Positions 22,294 through 34,132 of a stretch of DNA of 64,000 bases are shown piece after piece. A model generated the notes under the pieces. It was not told the DNA's origin, did no database searches, and saw only the letters and a program-made list of their open reading frames with translations. Made by a program: the position numbers and the translations under genes. The stretch is from Glossina fuscipes (lineage: Eukaryota; Arthropoda; Insecta; Diptera; Glossinidae), in assembly GCF_014805625.2 (NCBI RefSeq), contig NW_023998415.1, positions 49,076,461 through 49,140,460 of the forward strand, read 5' to 3'. Every line of letters begins with the position of its first letter. Position 1 is the first letter of the stretch.

Positions 22294-23640
22294 TGAAAAT
22301 ATTATATTCGGACATGACCGAATCTTTTATGCCCGTCATTGTGATCGTAAAAGAAGAAGGAGAAGGTACCCGCATTTCCATATCCTTTAAAATTGGGTGG
22401 ACGTGGCGGTTTTTTTTTCCGTATTTACATGAAGTATGTGCCGTACTTTACGCGTAACAAGCAAAAAAGACTGAAAACAAACGTGCGTAGCGTTTTTTTT
22501 TTTTTTTTTTACATATACGTGTGGGTGTATTGTGGGCGTATTTTTGGGTCGTTTTCAAATTCTCTTGCAAGTTTGTGGACGATATATTCATTTTTGCGAA
22601 CGGAAGATTGTTTACCAAAGATACTACAAAGTTGCGCAGACCGATTGACAACCGAACGGACAGACATGCTTAGGTGCACACCGAATCTGAAACTGGCCAA
22701 GAATTTATATAGTTTTGCAAGAAAAAATGACGCTTGAGTTGACGTGGCCGGTGTTTCCCATATTTTTAGAGATACTATATATAGCATCACCTGTGTTAGT
22801 ATGCGTTCAAATTTTTCTAGATTTATTTGATGTAGTTTGCGAGTAGTAATCAGCAAAAGATAAATTTTTTATTCCTTTTAGAAAGCAGAGGTGTCTTCAC
22901 TTTGCGTAGTACTGTAGGCGTGTCCCTCGATCGATTTGAAACATTTTCAACATCGACCTATGGGCAAAATTTTTCCAATATATTTACCAAATTTTAAGCT
23001 TATAGCTTAACCGCTTGAGTACCAAGCAGCGCGATCGCGCTGCTCAGATATCATGTCGATAAATACCAGACAGTTTTGGTAAAACACTGTCGGAGAATTC
23101 CAAGCAGCGCGATCGCGCTGTTTAGGTTTGATGTCGAGAAATACCAAGCGGCGCCATAGCGCTTGTTTAATTTTATCTATTTAAATGCATTTAAATTGTT
23201 TGTTAATAAATATTTCAAGTTTGTTCCACAAAAATTATAGAAAACACAACACCAAAAAAGAAATTTTTATTTTGTAACATATTATTGCACTACTATAGTA
23301 CTATTGTAATTGTATTGCGCTCGACTTCGACAATACGTAAGGCACCGTCAGTTGTCGACAATGCTCGAAATATGCTGGGTTTTCTCGACATAAAATCTAA
23401 ACAGCGCGATCGCGCTGCTTGGGATTTTTCGACAGTATTTTTTGAAAACCGTCTGGTACTCAAACGGTTAATTTTTAGGGCCAGAAGAATGCTTACAACA
23501 AGCAATAGACGATAAACTTGACAGACGGCCATGTTTTAATCGATTCAAAATTTGATGCTGATCAAGAATATATACATTCGGTGGGATCTGTGAATATTCT
23601 TTCTGAGCAACCCCATCACCGAGAGATGATAATAACGAAT
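22294..23640 (-). mobile_element. Family 2 repeat carrying a nested MITE
   Basis: The left edge reads GAAAATATTATATTCGGACATGACCGAATC followed by a GCCCGTCAT variant of the family end, and it aligns with the copy at 47272. The order of blocks is the same in both: a core remnant with 'cggacagacatgctta' (about 22658-22675), then 'acgtggccggtgtttcccat', then a second core at about 23515-23615. The minus-strand reading gives the TA stretch and the GTCY tract. The right edge 'ccccatcaccgagag' is near 23612-23628. Bases 23007-23471 are an insertion absent from the 47272 copy. The repeat has no coding capacity. Orientation is given by the core. Confidence 0.7.
23011..23467. mobile_element. piggyBac-type MITE with TTAA duplications and repeated palindromes
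   Basis: TTAA at 23007-23010 and at 23468-23471 flank a 457-bp unit. Its ends are 13-bp inverted repeats differing at one base: CCGCTTGAGTACC on the left and the complement of CCGTTTGAGTACC on the right. TTAA target duplication is the hallmark of the piggyBac superfamily. Inside lies the perfect 20-bp palindrome AGCAGCGCGATCGCGCTGCT (23025-23044). Close copies are at 23103-23122 and 23400-23419, and a decayed one is at about 23147-23166. About 85 bp of the left inner region (from about 23056) aligns with the reverse complement of the right end (23370-23460), so the left arm has an extra tandem unit. There is no transposase frame; a piggyBac transposase would have to act in trans. Confidence 0.8.
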
Positions 23641-24904
23641 ACTTGGTGAAAGACGTAATTCAAAAAAACCAACAACAAAATTTCGGCAATCGCTTTGAAA
23701 AAGCACATGTATCAACAAAGTGGAAACAAGAAATGCAACAAGACGAATCTCAAGCTGCGTAAAGACAAATCTCAGCAAGCGTATTTTTTGTTTAGTAAAA
23801 TATCGAATGGATGTAAGCTTGGATGTAAGCAATTTCTTTAAAGAGAAGATGTCTACACATCGTACAAAGAAGCGGGCTACAGTAGAGTACCGCCAACATT
23901 AAGAAATAAATACAGAAGAAGGAATTTCTCGATATCCCTTTGACCATTTTTGAACCATAAGCAGACATTTTTGCGTCTTCTGTTTGGATAAAACAAAAGG
24001 TCGGTGACAAAACATACCTTTCCCCTTAATATCTTCTTCGTGATAGAGTGTCGTGAAGTTTTAATGAAGCAGATATACCAAGTCCGCATAGTGTTGCTTT
24101 GTCAGAAAGGAAGGGATTGTAATTCTTTTTCTTAGAAGTTTGGCCTTTTACTGGAAGGTGTAATTTTTCATTCGCTAATGTCTTTTTCGAACAAGTGCCC
24201 AAATTTTTTGACTTCTTAATATTCTTCTCGAAAATCATTCCATAAGCCAAGACAAAAAGATCGATTATTCGCCATGTCGAAGTGGAGAAAGAAGACTCAA
24301 TGCCAAAACGATATATTTCTTATTTCTTCCGATAATATGCAGTCACCTGGCTTTTAGTGTTGCCAACATCGTGTTTACCTACTTATCGCGAAACACCCTT
24401 CACACTCTTAATGATCAATTATAAAAGGAAGCTCTTTCACTGCTCGGAACAGATTAGTTTACTCGACTTTTCACAAATCTTCTTCTTGAAATTTGTTGTT
24501 AAAAAATAATCTGTTTTTACGAAATAATTTTTGTTAAATCACTTAGCTAAGTAATACGCTAATTAATATGAAATTAATTCTACTCGAGACAATTAAGTAA
24601 AGCACGCACAGTTATGTACATACAGGATAATTGGAATTTGTAATAAATATATATATATATATATATATATGTATATGCTTGTGTTCAGGTATGCACTGCA
24701 TGTAAGCAGAGAAAAAATCCGTAGCTTTTCATAAATCACTGTGCAATGTTGAAAACATTTTTTTTTTTTTTTTTTATCAATTGATTGCTTTTCTTGCATA
24801 TTGATGCTTGAAGAGCACGAAGAGCTGTAAATGCCGTTGCCAGCCAATACAAATATCAAGCATTAACAACAATAAAAGCACTTGACAGTCATTATTTTTG
24901 ATTG

Positions 24905-24935
<31 letters not shown>

Positions 24936-24940
24936 GTATG

Positions 24941-24979
<39 letters not shown>

Positions 24980-25669
24980 ATTGTAGTTAATAATAACCTA
25001 GCAACTGAGTGGTTAAGGCAATGCCATCATACAGATTTCGCACTCTCTTCTTTTTTTTATTTTTTATTAGAGGGAGATATCATTCCCTTCATATGCCGTA
25101 TATTCACTCCACTAGGAGAGTATAAAACTTGATTTCAGTTGTTGCTGATGTTTGTTGATACTTTATAAACAACTTAACAGAGATAATCTTTATCATTGCA
25201 AACGGTAGATGATGTTTATCATATTCCAGTACGTATACGAAAAATTTTATGAGTTTACACGAGCGTACATATGTATATAAACTTTGTATAATAGACAGTA
25301 GAAATCAATTGTTTGTAAAAGTTTTTGGGGAAAAAATCACATCATTTGTTTACATTCATTTCCAGAACATGCAACACGCATAATTAAACAAGGCCTCAAT
25401 TCGAGTACCCACTCAAATGGAACATAATATGTGGCTTTCGTACCACTTCCTCACTTCTCGGTCTTGAATAGATATGAAATGCTTTCGAAAGAAAATGAGG
25501 AAGAAAAAAAAACAAGAGCAGAAAAAAATTTTAATTGAGATGAAGATAACAACATTTTTTATGTCTTTATTACGCATGATTACATTTTGTAGGCTCTCGG
25601 ACAGCCCTGATACAATATCACTTTATTGAAATGAGACGAGTATCAAGTATTCGATTGCGTTGGTATGCC
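23641..25669. other. Non-coding DNA with microsatellites
   Basis: (AT)n at 24647-24675, T18 at 24758-24775, and a compound (TA)n-(TG)n at 24905-24976. Several 60-75 codon open frames overlap on both strands between 23700 and 24250 but none resembles a known protein. Confidence 0.5.
24905..24976 (+). repeat. Compound (TA)n-(TG)n microsatellite
   Basis: TA/TATG tract passing into about 16 TG copies. Confidence 0.95.
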
Positions 25670-25925
25670 CGTAAAATCTGCATAAGTCTGTCCGCTGAGT
25701 TTCTTCATATAATCACAATTAAACTGAGAGGTGAGCGCGAAGATACGACCAGTACTCGCCATGTCCATCCGACCGGCTATTTGATTTTGTTGGTGTTGTC
25801 CTAAAGTCGGTGTAAATGTGGCCGTTGAGAGTCTTCTTATGTTCACAACTGAAGCGAGAGATGAGCGCAAAGATGTGACCAGATTTCATCATGCCCCTCC
25901 GGTGACAGCACTTTCTACAAATTAA
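25670..25925. repeat. Diverged 130-bp direct tandem duplication of unknown origin
   Basis: Segments beginning at 25670 and 25800 align without gaps for about 110 bp (for example 'gtccgctgagtttcttc' with 'gccgttgagagtcttct', 'gaggtgagcgcgaagat' with 'gagatgagcgcaaagat'). GC content is higher than the surroundings. On the minus strand both copies encode a similar peptide pattern (GHIFALISRFSCEHKKTL, GRIFALTSQFNCDYMKKL), but 130 is not a multiple of three, so the copies are in different frames. The peptide similarity hints at a decayed coding origin. I do not recognise the family; the Cys/His content is only loosely zinc-finger-like. Confidence 0.65.
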
Positions 25926-26100
25926 CGCATACAATATTAAAAAACTGGGAAGCGGTAAAGCGATTACACATTTCTAAACATTGTTTTCAAACTGCATTAG
26001 ATATTGGAGTAAAGTTTTTAAAAACAAAATAATTGGTGCTGAGTTCTTATTGTGTGACGCAAATATGGTTGGCCAGTATATGAACAACAAGGAACAAGTA

Positions 26101-26289
26101 CCGTCTTTTTCGGACTATAAGATACACCTTTTTTACACAGCAAAATGGACGCAAATTTTGGATGCGTGTTGTGGGTCTGAAGGCAACATTAAAATAATTT
26201 TAAAACTAAATCAAAATTTTGATCGGAAAGTAACATAAATTTTAAGTGCGTCCTATCGTCCGGTGCGTCTTATAGTTAAAAAAATACAG
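26101..26289. mobile_element. 189-bp MITE with GGACTATAAG-type inverted ends
   Basis: The left end reads CCGTCTTTTTCGGACTATAAGATACACC in outline; the reverse complement of the right end reads CTGTATTTTTTTAACTATAAGACGCACC in outline. They match at about four fifths of positions over 28 bp. Just inside the right end, GTGCGTC occurs twice (about 26246 and 26263). Termini with this TATAAGACGCAC signature are widespread in animal genomes as short non-autonomous DNA transposons; I do not assign the superfamily. No clear target duplication is seen (TA on the left only). The 86-codon open frame crossing it is incidental. Confidence 0.6.
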
Positions 26290-26779
26290 CACATCATGAC
26301 GAGAGTGAGATTATGATTTAAGTTCGCCCCTAAGGTATCAAAAGAGGTGGTTAATCCATCATTTTTCTTATAATTAGGTTAACCACGAAAGTGATCCAAA
26401 TCGGTTCCAAGTAACAATTACAGTGTTGTCTGAAAAGCATTATGAATCCTTTCATTGATTTGATGTATTGATTGATTGCTTTTCTAGATACCTGTGATGA
26501 CCCAACTACGAGAAAAGTTGAGATTCCAAATTCCGCCCTTCCCGTATAGCGTTAACTTCGCAAACAATCTTTTCAATATATGTCTTGTGAAACGGGACAT
26601 CTTTGAATTAAGGTTTAAAAAAAATTCAGTAAAAAAATGCGTGGAATCTCTGCTTAAGGCCCGCCTTTGGATAATTGTCAGCTCGTGGTCTATTGAACCT
26701 AATGCAGCATAATCAATAAATTAAATATTGCTTAACTAATTTTTTGTATGCGACAGGCATTGATAACATAATAAAATAA

Positions 26780-26815
<36 letters not shown>

Positions 26816-27185
26816 TCGATCTGCATGAAATTTTAAGTCGATTTCAATTGTCCATTCATCTGACCTACACGGTTCAATCCACATTCGATAACCATAGAAA
26901 CGGTTTCTTAACGGTTATGATGCGTTGGCATACGCCCGCAATTGGCAGAAGACTGTCATTTCTACTTCGTCGCAGTGATTGACCCAAAAATTTTATCGAA
27001 ATGTTTCACAGGTTCTTCAAGTGAAAAGAATAATTTGCAATTTTCATGTATTGTACATATGTTCGCCTTCAGGCGAGCAAAGTTTTCTTCTTTACTTCAT
27101 TTATACTGTGTTCAAGCACAAGTTTGCAGCGTAATTGCGACAGACATCCTTTGCTTTTATGTTTTCTTTCTTTTTTCTCTTTCTT

Positions 27186-27226
<41 letters not shown>

Positions 27227-28995
27227 CTCTTTGTTCCCAAACGTGTAGAGAGTATTGTATATTAAACAAAAGCTAATATTTGTGCTGACACACTAGGAAA
27301 ACATTGATCGAGACACTAGCTTAGCTGCATATCGAAAATAAAGATTGAGAGCTTGTACTATTTATTTATCTATTTAATTGGATACTTCACTTCGAAGCGG
27401 AATGTTTTGAAGGCGAAGAAAAATAACGAGCAAGAGTCCATGGCAGCAACGGTTTTTGCAAAGTTTTTAACTCTGAGATTTTAGGTCCAAGCGGCCATAT
27501 CAAATTTCGCCGCCTAAAATTTAACGTTGATTTAGGTCAGATTCTGATCTTCTCAGTTTTTCTTTTACAGTGAGTAAGACCTATAGGTGGCCGCAGTCAT
27601 TAACTTGCACTATATGCACTGTAAGAAAAAATGGACATGTATTTCAACATTATATTCTTAAGTGTAGCACAAATAAAACGTCGCAGTTAATAAACCTTTA
27701 TACCGTTGTGAAGAACCGAAGGACTTAGTCATTTCCATAAACAGTACAGTGATTTAGCTAAACATATGCAAATTTATACCAAAACTCATAGCAAAACATT
27801 TGTTTTTGTATTTATAAAAAACGAAAGGAAAACAAAAAAAAAAAAAATAAAAAGAGTAAGCGAAAAAAAAAACGAATGCAAAAGCATGGAGGAGCTTCAA
27901 ATTTTGTGTTACGGTTGCAATACAATTGCGATCCGTGTGTGGGAAAAGGGCAAAAAAAAAAAAACAAAAAAAAATGAAGCAAAGAAAAGAAAAATTCCTT
28001 TTTACAAAACACAAAACACAAAAATGATTGAAACGTAAACGTTCAACTTAATGAAATGAGAAAAAAAAAATTAAATTTAAATTTATACGTTAGCCTTGTT
28101 CCTTGCTATACGGAGAAGATGACTTACAAGAAGAAAATTAACTTGGAATGTTGTATTTACTTTAAAACGACCTTTGGATACCGTACGTTTTGAGTAGAGA
28201 AGAAAGTATTCGCTATTTATACGTCGAGAAAAATGATATCAAAATTAAGTATTGGCTTACATACCGTCGGCTTTTGAATCACTCACTGAAAAAATATTTG
28301 GCGAAAGGATATGATGAGGGAATGCAGAAAGAATGCGAGGATAAGTAAAGAGATGTGTATTTGCAGCTATTATGTGCACACATGCATTTTCATACCTGAA
28401 ACGCTCTCTCCTCTCTTTACCTTTTGCTTCAACTCAAGTAATATTCAACATTTAATCAAATTAATCACTTCGGCAAAAACTTTATGATGAAGTGAAAACA
28501 ATTTAACTTTTAAAACTCACGTCCGCAGAATAGTGCCACCTGTCGCACAACCAATAAACTACTAACTGACATGTGTTACTAACTCGACATGTGTCAAGTC
28601 ATACCTGAACGCCTTTGACAAATGGCCGTCCATAGGTATGTTAAAAAAGAGAAGATTTTCAGTTCTCTTACTTCAGCCGAAGGTGATTGCGTTTCAAAAA
28701 CTTGCCAAAATTCTGCTAAAATCGCGCAATATGGAAGATCGGGTGGAAACGTTTCGCACATAACATTAACATTACCTCGTCCGATTAAGATGTCTCTCGC
28801 TCTCAAAGAACTCTATGACTGATGTAAAGCGGACATCAAAAAAAAAAAAAAACAACCCGCAAAAATTCTTGCCTTTGTTGTTCAGTTTTTCGCTCAGATA
28901 CCCTATGCAAGTTCTTCAGTGATGGCATCATTACTTGACGAGAAAAATTTGCAAACGATTGTTGATCAAAATGCAACATTGTTGGCCATGCAAAT
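26290..28995. other. Non-coding DNA with (TA)n and (TC)n tracts
   Basis: (TA)17 at 26780-26813, a TC-rich tract at 27170-27231, and A-rich runs at 27829-27848 and 27951-27972. Short open frames near 28594-28822 have no recognised domain. Confidence 0.5.
27170..27231 (+). repeat. (TC)n microsatellite
   Basis: Polypyrimidine TC/TTTC tract of about 60 bp; on the minus strand it reads as (GA)n and yields an R/E dipeptide open frame. Confidence 0.95.
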
Positions 28996-29210
28996 AGGGT
29001 GTCCCACAAGTTTCTCCCTTTTTTATTGTTTGATGCGAAATTAATAGACGACATATTTGAGCGGTCGCTGCGATTTTCATCTTTCAAATCAAACAATGAC
29101 GGACGGTTGTAGTAGTCAGGCTTTAATAAAGTAGTACAACTGCCGCTCGTCTGCAGTGTTCTTTGCAATACCGGCTTTTTTAAAGCAATGAAGCATAACA
29201 TACTGCAAAT
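28996..29210. other. Possible DNA-transposon end and decayed coding stretch
   Basis: GGGTGTCCCACAAG at about 28998-29011 resembles the terminal motif of some mariner-like elements. On the minus strand an open stretch of 121 codons (29201-28836) covers it. No second terminus and no recognised transposase motif were found, so this stays a suggestion. Confidence 0.25.
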
Positions 29211-29448
29211 GCTTCTTTCGGGCTATCCATATTGAGCGGCGTAGCAAAATATTTTAAAAGAGATCTTGCCGCTAACGTAACATACTTTGAAAGAACTGTG
29301 AGACAACTGAAATCGATGCCATAAACGAACACTAGATCAGCTCGCATGTTTACAAACATAGCCGGTTCCAGGTTATACCAAGCGTGGCATTCTTATAAAT
29401 AAATTGTGATGAAAAAACGGTACAATTCGTTCTCTTGATTCATTATAG

Positions 29449-29482
<34 letters not shown>

Positions 29483-31299
29483 TAACAGGAGAAAATTGTT
29501 TCGATCCTGGTTATCATTATGAATCTATATTCAACCATGTTTTTTTTTACTTTACTTGACGTATACATAGACCTGAAAACTATTTTGAAAATGAAAACTC
29601 GCTTATGAAATTTCGAAATTTGTATTAGAATCGTTTGTTTATATTCTCTATATGAATACATTACTATTGCCAACGTATCGTATTCATAGAAATTCAGTTC
29701 AAAGTTAAAGTGGAGGAACTTATACCATCGCAATACACACTACGCTCTGTGGTGATAAAAAGAGTAGTAAACGATTGGACGGCTCTGAAGTAGGTTCATA
29801 CGTTTCATTCTCGCTTTTTCCCATAGAGATAAAAACAAAGTCATTTCCTCAAAAAAGGAAGAAAAACTTCTTCCGTCTCTACTTGTTGGTCAAATAATTT
29901 CATTGTGATAATTAATAAATAAATAAATAAAGAAATTTTCATTATTCGCTGCTTTCTCAGGTCTGCTTTAAACGAATCCCTTTTCTGTTATCCATTGATA
30001 TATTGGTATTGTAGGGTTAATATCCAGATGCCGATCGCTAGGAAAAGTGTAGACTTTCCTCATATCGTCTACACTGGCAAGTCTGATTGTGACGGCAAAA
30101 CAAATTAAAACATATTTACGAGGTTTCTCCCATTATACATATGAAGGATATTAATGTCACAATGAGATATTTGAGATAACCGTTTTAACACGTTCGCAGG
30201 CGGTTAAAATTTTAATGAGAGTCAATTTATTTGAAAATTGCTTGTAATATCCGATATGTGATTGAATACATTTCTCCATCATTTTGCAATTGATATTTGC
30301 AACGAATGCGGTACTATTCACAACAATGTCTTTCCAATTTTTCATGTGGAATGACGTGAATGCTATAGCATTCATGTAAGCGAAAAAATGAGAAAAAAGG
30401 ACAATGCGAGAATATATCTGCTCTCATTCTGTATAGTGTTTAGAAATGTATGAATTTAAAGGCGGTTTTTTTAGAGCTTTCGACGGATAAGTTTGATGAA
30501 TCGCTTCTAATCGTTTCTAAAGCTAATTTGCATTACATTTTTTCGAGGACGGCGTCTTTGCCTCTCCATAAATCTTCACTTCTGTCCTCTCTGTTGAAAA
30601 AGATGTTAATTTATTGGACATTTTATCTATCTTTTTACCAAACTCACCCTCATAAGGCTTAGACGAATTGCATTTTCCACTAATTGCGACGATCGGGTTC
30701 TGTTCATCCTTTCTGTTTATTCTTTCCTGTCGCGAATGTTTCAGTCTTTGAAAAGTGTATGCAGATTTCCTAAGCTCATGCAATTACATCTGATCGCACT
30801 CAGCTTAGTGAGTCTAGCACACACGTCCATCAAACGCCCTAGAACCAGACAGTCAATGCAAAGTAATTGAATTTTTGTTTTTCGAAAAAGATGGACTGTA
30901 ACGCGTCTCCGCCTGAAACGATTAAGAAACAAAAAATTCGCAAATGCATTTATGAAACAACATGGATAATGCTGATGGCCAAGCAAAGTGAAGCATCTCT
31001 GTAAACATTTCACAGCCTCGAATTTTATTTCAACCATTTGATCGTTAATGTGGAACAGTGTCCATTTCTTGCGATTTTGACCTCAAAAATTCCGTTGAAA
31101 ACGTAGAACTTAGGTCAAGCTTCAGGCAACTGTTGTAAAGAAACTACGCGACACCAGATACAACCGAGAAATGTTTATTATTAGAAATGTTTAATTAAAT
31201 ATTGTCATCAAACTTATCTATCGAGCAGTGGATTACAATTTTTTCGATTACGAAAAACAAAAAAGAGTGAAAACGCGAGCGATCATTAAATACCGTAGA
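29211..31299. other. Non-coding DNA, nothing recognised
   Basis: A (TA)n tract at about 29449-29480. Minus-strand open frames of 70-98 codons at 30157-31037 show no domain. Confidence 0.45.
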
Positions 31300-31632
31300 T
31301 CACCCTATAGTTATTAAAGGGGTCGAAGAAGTAGTCCGATCCGAACTCTTTTGAAGGGCGTTCATCCTTGGATCAAAACATGTTCATGTTGTACCAAATT
31401 TCAGCAGAATATCTCAAGAATTGCAAACTGTAGCTTGAACACAAATTTTCATGGACAGACATCAGACGGTCAGATGGACAGACTGATAGACAGGCTTAGA
31501 TCAGTTTAGATTATGATTCTGAATCGATTCGTATAATAAAAGGTGCGTTTATCTTAAGCCCTTCTGCGTGTTACAAACGTCCACACAAACTTAATATATC
31601 CTTGTACCACGCATGGCGTAGGGTATATGTAT
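31300..31632 (-). mobile_element. Family 1 repeat, left-end half
   Basis: Read on the minus strand it starts with ATATACCCTACGCCATGCG at about 31630. The left-end block, 'acacgcagaagggctt', the TA stretch with 'cgaatcgattcagaatc' and the GTCY tract near 31455-31495 follow. It runs into the start of the body and is then truncated. An A23 run (31642-31664) lies just outside the end. Confidence 0.75.
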
Positions 31633-32580
31633 AAAGAAAACAAAAAAAAAAAAAAAAAAAAAAATCGAAATAAATAAGCTTTTATTTAGTTACTTGAGTT
31701 ATGTAAAATTTTTGAAAATTATTTATTTAGAAAAACACATATTTTCCTTACTTCCATATATTAGTAGAGTTTCCCTTAAGCCTTGAACGTAAACGAACGG
31801 AAGAGCGTTATGAATGAGTGCATGCGTTTATGCATTGCTTTTCGAGATGTGTTAAGATAATAAATAATTTCGAATCATTTAAGACAAGTTGTATGTTACG
31901 CATATCAAAATAAATTAATGCTGAGTACTTTTATTTCCACTTGAATATGCAAAAGTATGCTTGAATTAAAAACTTTTTTGAACATTTACTTTGCGGTCTT
32001 AACTTATGAAATTTGCTTGAAGAGGAGTGGCTTCACTAATGTAATAATTTATAGGAAAGATTATATATATATATATATATATATGTGCTTGTCTTCATTT
32101 AAAGGAGAGTGCGCTATAGAAATTAAATTTTTTCGAAATTTATGAATGAAGCGATTAGAGCTTATGATCAATACTTAGACATTGATGATATTATGATTGT
32201 TCGAGGGGGATTTTGCGGCTGCGTACTGACCCTTTCTTCATTATATTATTTATAAATTTCAATCATTGAACATAATGAATTTGGGATGTAGAAATTAGTT
32301 TCGAAAAATGCAATTTATGATTACTTTACTCGACTACAAGGATAAATTGCACGCTAATCACTATAATTTTAGGCCGAGAATGAACAAATAAAAACAACAA
32401 TTAAGAAAAGTTTGTATTATGCAAATGTTTGGAGACATTAGAGTGTATATAGAGAATGTATATATGATCGAATGCAATCGAATGTCACACGAAATGCTTC
32501 AAGGTTGTCAAGATATTATGAAGTGTGGCAAGCTGACGACGAGAAAGAAGTGCGGAAAGAGAAAGAGATAAGGAGAGGAC

Positions 32581-32640
32581 GCAGTCTAGTGTTCCCAATC
32601 AGTAAGTCCTACACCTTTACCAACTGAGCGTATTCACTCT
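32581..32640 (-). other. tRNA-like patch (weak)
   Basis: On the minus strand GCTCAGTTGGTAAAGG (A box at 32630-32620) fits the tRNA/SINE A-box consensus well. A proper B box (GTTCGAATC-like) is not present at the expected distance, and the cloverleaf stems do not pair convincingly. It could be a tRNA-derived SINE remnant or chance. Confidence 0.22.
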
Positions 32641-33827
32641 ACACCTACGATCAACTTTTGCTCTACCGTACTCAAATTTTAATCCGAGAAGACTGACTAA
32701 AGGTAAAGTTACTAATGGGTATGGGAAAATTGCAAAGAGTTTCTTTATGCTCCATTACCGCCATACAAGACTTCATATTTCTTTTAACATTATTTGATTT
32801 CTTTCTCTTGAAGTCAAAATGGCTGACAAAGCCTTTTCGTTGCTTTTTCTTTTCATAAGATTAGATGTAGTTATCAAATCACGCGAAATTTATCACAGCA
32901 GATATGAAATTCGAGAATACGGAGATAAGAGAGAAGGTTATTCCTTAAATACTGTCAGATATTTCCTACCAGTAATGGGATTTCTGCCGTAGTGGACGTG
33001 CATTACCAAGAATATGAAGCGTAGTATAAATGATTTTTCCAACAAACATAGCAGAGATTTCTACTATCTAGCCTGAAACCAATTCCATGATCATTAGCTC
33101 TCTCCTGTGCTTATAGGCCTCGTCAAGCAAGTCGTGCATATCATATTTAATTCCAACATTTTTCCTCAACTCTTTCCCGTGTTAATCCTTTTATGTTCTC
33201 GGTTTTTTGCGAATTTTTCTTTTGATTTGCGTTAACCGTCAGTTGAAGAAGTCGTCATTATTTTGTGGCACCGATAAATGAAGAATTGAAAATCTTTCCA
33301 AATATTTTAGGAAATTCCATTTCGAACAGAATTAGGCAGCTTCTCAAGTAGACTTAGTTTATAAGTTATATAATTTTCGCATCTGTCCTTTCGTCGTTTT
33401 AGTGAAATTAATCCGCATGATCTCTCGCCTTTATGAGGAAGGATTTGAAGAGAATGCGTTAATTAGAAAGGGTAACGGGTCTATTGTCGTAATAATTCCC
33501 GGCTATTTGCGTTTTTGATATCCCAAGGTATCCACTCGACCTGTTGCATTACCTTTCGTCACGCTTCAAAGGGTTGAAGCTGTTTTTTTGATATAAATTC
33601 GAACTGTGTTCCAAAGTTCCACAATATTCTGCAATGTAAACTTGCAGAGGATATATACGATAATTAATAAAATGGCGTAAATCTTTATGAGAAGTCATAA
33701 CTTTATATACGTTAAAGCAGAAAGTAACGCCATCTCTCGGGCCTATGACCGATCAGCATTCATTTCTACATGTGATAGGTTAAAGCTATTGTCTTTATAA
33801 CTCAAGCAATGCCCACATTCGCACGTA

Positions 33828-33830
<3 letters not shown>

Positions 33831-33862
<32 letters not shown>
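33831..33862. repeat. (AT)16 microsatellite
   Basis: About 32 bp of uninterrupted AT. Confidence 0.95.
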
Positions 33863-33865
<3 letters not shown>

Positions 33866-34094
33866 TATGCTGAACTAAGGATGGTTTAATCATTTACATG
33901 CATATGTATACATAAATATATGTTTGTTTGTTTATTTATTTGTCTCGCTTACTCTACATATTGCTTTCTCATAAATCGTACTCGGTCTTATGCATTTAAT
34001 TGGATGCAAGTGTGCTATTATATATACATATATATAAATATATAAACATACACACGCATATACGCATACATATATATATATATATTCGTATGCT

Positions 34095-34132
<38 letters not shown>

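Noticed and set aside
22393..22856. Opposed 114- and 115-codon open frames
   Set aside because: They overlap on both strands within a family 2 repeat; the related copy at 47272 does not preserve them.
23025..23419. GCGATCGC-rich palindromes suggesting bacterial (cyanobacterial HIP1-like) contamination
   Set aside because: They lie inside an element with TTAA flanks and inverted ends, inserted in a repeat that recurs elsewhere in the window; the surroundings are AT-rich fly-like DNA.
27766..28038. Lysine-rich 90-codon open frame
   Set aside because: It is driven by A runs at 27829-27848 and 27951-27972; no domain, and the complement is equally open.
32581..32640. A functional tRNA gene on the minus strand
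   Set aside because: The A box fits but the B box and the stem pairings do not; kept only as a weak tRNA-like patch.
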